Shown here: in pieces, positions 59,009 to 64,000 of the stretch | How the letters are laid out: each line of letters begins with the position of its first letter | Position numbering within the stretch: the stretch's first letter is position 1 | From: Burkholderiales bacterium | GTDB taxonomy: Bacteria > Pseudomonadota > Gammaproteobacteria > Burkholderiales > SG8-41 | Length of the DNA stretch: 64,000 nt | NCBI GenBank assembly: GCA_030684405.1 | Contig: JAUXYA010000008.1 | Location: 52,376-116,375 of the forward strand | Reading direction: 5' to 3' | Position numbers and translations under genes: made by a program | The notes under the pieces: generated by a model | Databases searched by the model: none | Told to the model about the DNA's origin: nothing | Seen by the model: the letters and a program-made list of their open reading frames with translations, nothing else

Positions 59009-60298
59009 TCAGGCTTCGACGACCACCCGGTTGCGGCCGCTTTCCTTGGCGCGATAGAGCGCGCGGTCAGCACGGCCGAGCACGTCCTCGGCACCGGCAT
59101 CCGTGGCACGAATCTCGCTGACGCCGATGCTGATGGTCACTGGCAACTCGCGGCTGTCGTGCATCGCTGCCGTTTCCGCGACCTTGCGGCGCAGACGGTC
59201 TGCGAACAGCTCCGCGTCGGCAAGCGCAGCGCCGGGAAGGATGATCGCGAATTCCTCGCCGCCAAGGCGTCCCGCCGTGTCGACGCGGCGCAGTTCCTGA
59301 CGCATCGTGGCGGAGAGGTGGCGCAGCACCTGGTCGCCGGCGACGTGCCCGCTGCTGTCGTTGACCCGTTTGAAGTGGTCGATGTCGATCATCAGCACCG
59401 AGGCACTGTGTTCGCCGTCGCGATGCACGCGGGCGGTTTCCTGTTCGAGCTGGCCGATGAAGTGGCGGCGGTTGGGCAGGCCGGTGAGCATGTCGGTCGC
59501 GGCCATCTCGCGCAGCTCGGCCTCGAGGCGTTTCTGGTCGGTGATATCGCGGGAGACCACGACCACCTTTGATACCTTGCCGTCGACACCGCGGATCGCG
59601 CGGCCGTCGGACTCCATGAAACGGATGCTGCCGTCCTTCAGCAAGAAGCGGAACTCGGCGCATTCGCCGATACCGGTTGCCACAGTCTTGCGGAACACGC
59701 TGCGGATGCGCTCCCGATCCTCGGGATGAATCTCGGCGAAGGAGCTGCTGCCACGACGGATATCGCGCTCGTTGAACAGCGGACGGTACGAGGGACTGTT
59801 GTAGACGCGCCGGCCTTCGGTATCGAGCACGGCAACGAGGTCGCCGACGTTTTCGACGATGGCGCGGAACAGCTCGTAGCTTTCGTGCAGCCGGTTCTCG
59901 ATGATTACCTGGCGCCGCCGCACGGCAGCGTCGCGCAGTTCGCGCTCGAGCGCGGGGCCGAGCCGCGGCAATTCATCAACGGGCAAGTAATCGTGCGCGC
60001 CGAGCTTCATCAGACCTACTGCCAGTTCGAGACTCGGCTCGCGCGCAAGCACAATGAAAGGCAGGTCGGGACGCAGTTCCTGCGCAAGGGCGAGCGCTGT
60101 AGCGGCAGGACAGCCAGCGACTGGGTGGCAGCAGATGATGGCCTTGCAGTCGGCCGCGGCCAGCGCTTCGCGCATTGCCGAGAGCGTTGAAACGACCGTG
60201 CCCGCAACCTCAACACCCTGGCCGCGCAGCGCCTGCAGCAGGCTGTCGGCTTCGGCCGCCGAGGTCTCGACAATCAACAAGCGCAACTCTGATTTCAT
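59009..60298 (-). CDS. Diguanylate cyclase with degenerate receiver and PAS domains
   Basis: A 429-residue protein. Residues 1 to about 120 look like a response-regulator receiver (LRLLIVETSAAEADSLLQAL, ELAVGLMKLGAHDYLPV) but the phospho-Asp position reads AIICCHPVAG, so it is likely not phosphorylated. Residues about 140-265 are a PAS/PAC sensor (DLVAVLDTEGRRVYNSPSYR, RFMESDGRAIRGVDGKVSKV, VVVSRDITDQKRLEAELRE). Residues about 270-429 are a GGDEF domain with TDMLTGLPNRRHFIGQLE, DIDHFKRVNDSSGH and the intact GRLGGEEFAIILPGA. It should make c-di-GMP in response to an unknown PAS signal. Not linked to an operon partner. Confidence 0.9.
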   Translation of the reverse strand: MKSELRLLIVETSAAEADSLLQALRGQGVEVAGTVVSTLSAMREALAAADCKAIICCHPVAGCPAATALALAQELRPDLPFIVLAREPSLELAVGLMKLGAHDYLPVDELPRLGPALERELRDAAVRRRQVIIENRLHESYELFRAIVENVGDLVAVLDTEGRRVYNSPSYRPLFNERDIRRGSSSFAEIHPEDRERIRSVFRKTVATGIGECAEFRFLLKDGSIRFMESDGRAIRGVDGKVSKVVVVSRDITDQKRLEAELREMAATDMLTGLPNRRHFIGQLEQETARVHRDGEHSASVLMIDIDHFKRVNDSSGHVAGDQVLRHLSATMRQELRRVDTAGRLGGEEFAIILPGAALADAELFADRLRRKVAETAAMHDSRELPVTISIGVSEIRATDAGAEDVLGRADRALYRAKESGRNRVVVEA

Positions 60299-60443
60299 GG
60301 CCCTCCCCGAGGCCCGCCCTTATGCGAGGGCGTAACCCTAATCGTGATCGGGGAAAAGGGCAATCAGAAGAACTTGCCGGCATTCCTTGCCAGCACCCGC
60401 ACAAGCCGCAGAACTTCCAGACAATCAATCAGTTATGCCGAAG

Positions 60444-60474
60444 TCATGACTGACGTCGACAATTTCATGACTGA
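60444..60474. promoter_or_regulatory. TCATGACTGA direct repeat upstream of the PAS-GGDEF gene
   Basis: TCATGACTGA occurs at 60444-60453 and 60465-60474, 21 bases apart (two helical turns), in the 233-base gap between the alpha/beta hydrolase stop and the GGDEF start. It may be a transcription-factor site; otherwise the gap shows nothing. Confidence 0.3.
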
Positions 60475-60531
60475 AAATTTCTCGTTTTTGCAAGACTTCT
60501 GCCCACAGCAATGTATCTGCCGTTGACCTTG

Positions 60532-61347
60532 TTATCGCTGGTTTCTTTTTGAAGACTCGCGGATGAACGCCAGCGTCTCCCGCGCACAGTCCTCGGCATC
60601 GCTTGCCGCGACATGGTACGACTTGCCCGGCAGCACCAGCAGCCGCGAATCGGGAATCTGCTGCTGCCATTCACGCGTGCGTTCGACGGTGCCGAGGCCG
60701 CTTTCCTCGGTAGTGACGACCAGCGTCGGGCATTTGATCCTCGGCAGTTCGGCGCTGATGTCAGCGTAGTTGATGCTGCGGTTGAAACCGATCAGCGAGG
60801 ACACGGGAGCGCGCCCCATGAACCGGGTCCACCACTCGACACCCTCGGCGGGGAAGTGTTCGCCGAGCCGGCCATCCATGGTGCGCCGCGCCCAGTGCTC
60901 CGCGCCTTTGGTTTCGTATTCCTCGATCAGCGCGGGAATCTGCTCTGCGCCGGGGCGCTTCGCCTGTGGTGTGCCGACAACGGTCAGCGACAGCAGGCGG
61001 TCCGGACGGCGGGCAGCAAAGACGCGGGCGACCGTGCCGCCGATTTTCGCGGCGACGAGGTGAAAACGCTCAATGCCGAGCTGGTCCAGCAGACGGCAGT
61101 AATCATCGATCAGCTGGTCGAAAGTCCACTCGTAGTCACGCGGCATCGGTGTCGACTGGCCATAGCCGCGCATGTCGGGACGTACCACGCGGCAGTGGCG
61201 TGCCAGCACCGGCACCCAGGCGTACCAGGACAGGCTGCTCTCGGCATTGCCGTGCAGCATCAGCACGGTTTCCGGCGTGGTCCAGGGATCGGTGAAATCA
61301 TCGACACGGTAGAAGAGTTCGCAGTCTGCGAGTTTCAGCACGGGCAT
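60532..61347 (-). CDS. Alpha/beta hydrolase fold protein with Lys at the nucleophile position
   Basis: A 271-residue alpha/beta hydrolase. The fold is clear: TVLMLHGNAESSLSWYAWVP (oxyanion HG), VVRPDMRGYGQSTPMPRDYE, CPTLVVTTEESGLG and a His in LVLPGKSYHVAASD. The nucleophile elbow, normally G-x-S-x-G, reads LVAAKIGGTVARVF with K101 in place of Ser. Codon AAA is unambiguous in the sequence. Hydrolysis by the usual mechanism is unlikely. Upstream lie MmgE/PrpD and Bug genes on the same strand (17-bp gap), so it belongs to that operon. Confidence 0.87.
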   Translation of the reverse strand: MPVLKLADCELFYRVDDFTDPWTTPETVLMLHGNAESSLSWYAWVPVLARHCRVVRPDMRGYGQSTPMPRDYEWTFDQLIDDYCRLLDQLGIERFHLVAAKIGGTVARVFAARRPDRLLSLTVVGTPQAKRPGAEQIPALIEEYETKGAEHWARRTMDGRLGEHFPAEGVEWWTRFMGRAPVSSLIGFNRSINYADISAELPRIKCPTLVVTTEESGLGTVERTREWQQQIPDSRLLVLPGKSYHVAASDAEDCARETLAFIRESSKRNQR

Positions 61348-61363
61348 GGTTCGGGGCTTTCGG

Positions 61364-62773
61364 TCAGCCGCGGCCGGCCAGGAGATGCATCAGACGGTCG
61401 AGGTTGCGGGCCTGATCAAAGTTACGTACTTCTTCGATCAGCGCGTCGACTTGTGGCGGAGTGAAGCGGCGGAGCATTTCGGCACGGAAACGCGCGACAT
61501 GATCATCGAGCGTGAATGGCCGCGATGCACTGCCTTTGGGCGCTTCGACGAATTTCTCGACGGTCTTGCCGGATTTGAGCGTGAAGGTGACTTTGGCGCC
61601 GACCGACTGCTCGGTGCTGACACGTTCCGCATCGTCATCCAGCGCGCAGTCGATGGCTTTGGAGATCGCCATCGTTTCCGGATCGGCCAGTGCGGTGTCG
61701 AAATCGTCGATATTGATGGTGAATCCCGGCGCGGCATCCTTGCCCATGCGCAAGACCATCGCCATGCAGAAAGGCAGGCTCATCTGCCCGGCCTGCACGT
61801 CCTTCGGCTCGCCAACCGTAAGGCGACCCTGGATGATTTTCGGGATGCCGACACGGACCGATTTAATGTCGGCCGCGTTGAGACCGTGTTCGCGGCACAG
61901 GTCGGCGGTCGCTTCAATCGCAGAGAGCACGCGGGCGCTGGTGGCATGCGGCTTGATCGCAGTCTCGAGCAGACGCCAGTGCCCGCCGATGCCGGCGAGG
62001 CCCTTGTCGAAATCGTGGCCGTCGGCATAAGCGCGCGCGAAACCATCCTTGCCTTCAAGGATGTCCGCCGGCCCGGAAAATCCGGCTTCAGCGAGCAGTG
62101 CCGCGTGCACACCTTCGCCCGCCGCATGCGCAGCGTGGATGCGCTTGACGGTGGAGCCCGAGTGGTAGAACTGGGTCAGGCCGCCGCTGAACGAGGCAAC
62201 CAGGCCGAGGGATTCGGCAATGCGTTCGGCACGGTCACCGCCCGTGAACAGCAGGCAGGCCGCAGCAGTCGCCGCGCCGAAGCCGCCGCAGGTTGCCGTG
62301 CTCTGGAAGCCGCGGCGAAAATGCGAAGGCTGGATCGAGAGCCCGATGCGGATCATGTTTTCATAGCCGGCGGCAATCGCAGCAAGAATGCGCTCACCGG
62401 GCTGGTTGCGGGCCTCGCCGATCGCCAGCGCCGCCGAGATGACCACGCAGCCCGGGTGCAGCATCGATCCCACATGGACATCGTCGGCGTCAATGCTGCC
62501 CGAGTAGGTGGCGTTGACGAAGGTGGCACGCTCGGGATCGCTGCGGTCCTCACCAAACAGCAGTGTGGCATGACCGTTGCCGCCGAGTTCGCGCGCGAGC
62601 CGGGTCGCCCACGCGCTCCACGGCATGCGCTGGCCGAGCGAGGCAACGCGCAGGTAGTCGAGCAGGAAGACGGTCAGGGCTTCGCGGACTTCGGGCGGCA
62701 GGCTCGCGTACTTGAGACTGGCGGCAAACCCGGCGAACCGGCGGGTTGCGCCCGCCGCGGCGTTGTCAGCCAT
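61364..62773 (-). CDS. MmgE/PrpD-family protein
   Basis: A 469-residue member of the MmgE/PrpD family, whose characterised members include 2-methylcitrate dehydratase and cis-aconitate decarboxylase. Seen: VFLLDYLRVASLGQRMP, FVNATYSGSIDADDVHVGSM then HPGCVVISAALAIGE, AIAAGYENMIRIGL, FQSTATCGGFGAATAAACLL and KRIHAAHAAGEGVHAALLAE. The conserved D-D-x-H segment near residue 100 is intact. The actual substrate is unknown. The start at 62773 lies one base after the Bug gene stop, and the alpha/beta hydrolase follows, giving a Bug - MmgE/PrpD - hydrolase operon. Confidence 0.9.
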   Translation of the reverse strand: MADNAAAGATRRFAGFAASLKYASLPPEVREALTVFLLDYLRVASLGQRMPWSAWATRLARELGGNGHATLLFGEDRSDPERATFVNATYSGSIDADDVHVGSMLHPGCVVISAALAIGEARNQPGERILAAIAAGYENMIRIGLSIQPSHFRRGFQSTATCGGFGAATAAACLLFTGGDRAERIAESLGLVASFSGGLTQFYHSGSTVKRIHAAHAAGEGVHAALLAEAGFSGPADILEGKDGFARAYADGHDFDKGLAGIGGHWRLLETAIKPHATSARVLSAIEATADLCREHGLNAADIKSVRVGIPKIIQGRLTVGEPKDVQAGQMSLPFCMAMVLRMGKDAAPGFTINIDDFDTALADPETMAISKAIDCALDDDAERVSTEQSVGAKVTFTLKSGKTVEKFVEAPKGSASRPFTLDDHVARFRAEMLRRFTPPQVDALIEEVRNFDQARNLDRLMHLLAGRG

Positions 62774-62774
62774 T

Positions 62775-63740
62775 TCAGTTGTCCTTGATTTTTCCGGTGG
62801 TGATGACCTTGCCCCACTTCTCGTAATCGGCCTTGTGGTACGCGGCCAGTGCCGCCGGCGTGCCGCCCGCGGGCTCGGCGCCGTCGAGCGCGAGCACTTT
62901 TTTGATGTCGTCGGTGGCCAGCACCTTGTTGCCGGCGGCGTTGATCCGCTCGACCACAGTCGCGGGCAGGCCTGCCGGACCATAGAGGCCCCACCACTGG
63001 CTGGATTCGAAATCCTTGATGGTTTCGGCGACAGCGGGCAGATCCGGAGCGATGGCGATGCGCTTCGCGCTGGTCACGGCCAGCGCCTTCAAACGGCCGG
63101 CGCGCACCTGCCCCGAAACGGTGGGGTATGCGGCGAACAGCACCGAGACGTTGCCGGCAACGGTATCGATCACCGCTGGCGCGCCGCCCTTGTAGGGCAC
63201 ATGCAACATTTTGACGCCTGCACGTTGCGAGAACAGTTCACCCGTTAGGTGGCTCAGCGTACCCGCGCCGTTGGAGGCATAGGCCAGCGCGCCGGGTTTG
63301 GATTTCGCCAGCGTGATGAAGGCCGTCACCGTGGTCACCGGCACCGAGGGATGGACCGTCATCACGTTCGGCGCGTCACCGATTTTGACGACGGGCGTGA
63401 AGCTGGTGAGCACGTCATAGGGCGCCTTGGCGCCGAGGTGGGGGTTGATCGAGAGCACACTCGACGATGCAAAAAGCAGGGTGTAGCCATCGGCGGGCGC
63501 GCGCGAAACCACTTCGCCGCCGATCATGCCGCCGGCGCCGCCGCGGTTGTCGACGATGATCTGCTGGCCGATCAGCGGCGACAGGCGCGTGGTGAAATGG
63601 CGCGCCACGATATCGGCGGCGCCGCCTGCGGGAAAGGGCACGATGACGCGCACCGGTTTTTCAGGATAACCCTGGGCTGTCGCAAACATGGGAATCATCG
63701 CGGCAAGCAGAGCCGGCATGAGATGGCGCGTGAAATGCAT
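62775..63740 (-). CDS. Bug/TctC-family solute-binding protein (5 of 5)
   Basis: A 321-residue periplasmic protein with signal peptide HFTRHLMPALLAAMIPMFAT ending before AQGYPEKPVRVIVPFPAGGA. Other blocks: IIVDNRGGAGGMIGGEVVSR, FASSSVLSINPHLGAKAPYD and MLHVPYKGGAPAVIDTVAGN. It is the first gene of the operon with MmgE/PrpD (one-base gap) and the alpha/beta hydrolase, so it probably binds the acid those enzymes handle. Upstream (63741-63901) is a leader without recognisable elements. Confidence 0.94.
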   Translation of the reverse strand: MHFTRHLMPALLAAMIPMFATAQGYPEKPVRVIVPFPAGGAADIVARHFTTRLSPLIGQQIIVDNRGGAGGMIGGEVVSRAPADGYTLLFASSSVLSINPHLGAKAPYDVLTSFTPVVKIGDAPNVMTVHPSVPVTTVTAFITLAKSKPGALAYASNGAGTLSHLTGELFSQRAGVKMLHVPYKGGAPAVIDTVAGNVSVLFAAYPTVSGQVRAGRLKALAVTSAKRIAIAPDLPAVAETIKDFESSQWWGLYGPAGLPATVVERINAAGNKVLATDDIKKVLALDGAEPAGGTPAALAAYHKADYEKWGKVITTGKIKDN

Positions 63741-63901
63741 GGTGGACCTTTCGATTCTGGCGGCTGTGCGGGCTTAAAGGCATGCCGCGACGATATTCAG
63801 TCCGGTCCAGCGGCGGCACAACCAAGCTCAGGTGCGGATTGTAAACCGCAACATCACTGACATCACCTTATTGAAGATTACATAATTCAGTGACAAAGAT
63901 A

Positions 63902-64000
63902 CCGTCATTCCGGACGCGCGTAGCGCGAGCCGGAATCCAGTTTCGCTTCAATACAAAACCCCTGGATTCCTGCTTGCCCTCCAAGGGGACTTCCTTCGGG
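63902..64000. repeat. REP-like intergenic repeat, copy 3 (runs off the window)
   Basis: Contains CCGTCATTCCGGACGCGCG, AGCCGGAATCCAG, CCCTGGATTCC and GGACTTCCTTCGGG, the last being the reverse complement of GAAGGAAGTCC in copy 1 (45920-46012). It extends past base 64000. Confidence 0.65.

Overview
The window is GC-rich chromosomal DNA from a Gram-negative bacterium, most probably a betaproteobacterium of the Burkholderiales type. Support comes from five TctC/Bug-family periplasmic binding proteins, the birA-coaX-SPOR operon, heptose adenylyltransferase, FolE2, dense co-directional packing and frequent 4-base ATGA start/stop overlaps. I saw no rRNA, tRNA, CRISPR array or intact insertion sequence. 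The genus cannot be fixed from the sequence alone.

Layout. (1) 1-7.3 kb: a divergent light-response cluster around a MerR/cobalamin-type LitR/CarH regulator. folE2, a FAD amine-oxidase-like protein, DUF1365 and a cyclopropane-fatty-acid synthase (cut by the window edge) lie on one side; DUF2256, an iron-sulfur photolyase and a ferritin-like protein lie on the other. (2) 7.3-18.2 kb: housekeeping genes (rfaE2, SPOR, coaX, birA, a Crp/Fnr regulator with a DUF2892 target, peptidase S51, glnS, an SDR, a MinD-like ATPase plus GGDEF, ettA). (3) 18.3-24.2 kb: a disturbed accessory stretch. It holds a frameshifted TauD-type dioxygenase, gene fragments (HicB-like, UbiB), an MFS transporter, a 175-bp direct repeat and a 259-bp nested palindrome. 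(4) 24.2-32.4 kb: CoA transferase, HMG-CoA-lyase-like enzyme, a four-domain rhodanese, dinB, and a methyltransferase broken by a nonsense codon. (5) 33-44.3 kb: catabolic gene sets built from TauD/TfdA dioxygenases, Bug proteins, a GntR regulator, an enolase-superfamily enzyme, succinate-semialdehyde dehydrogenase, an RraA-like aldolase and a LigI-like amidohydrolase. (6) 45.3-50.3 kb: a selenoprotein locus. Two genes have an in-frame TGA within a (Sec)GSC motif followed at once by a SECIS-like hairpin. They sit with a CinA-like protein, a paralogue of the fusion partner domain and a fumarylacetoacetase-like protein. (7) 50.4-54.5 kb: toxin-antitoxin genes, an orphan mobile mystery protein A, and a small metal-related membrane cluster (His-rich protein, HupE/UreJ). 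(8) 54.7-64 kb: a TDT-family transporter, two more Bug proteins, a hydroxyacid dehydrogenase, PAS-GGDEF, an alpha/beta hydrolase with a Lys at the nucleophile position, and MmgE/PrpD.

The strongest item is the UGSC selenoprotein operon: conventional ORF calling cuts both selenoproteins into pieces. Other notable signals are two identical GntR-type operators marking a small regulon, a TauD homologue that has lost both iron-binding histidines, a six-copy AT-rich dispersed motif often lying on stop codons, and a well-placed class II Crp/Fnr promoter.
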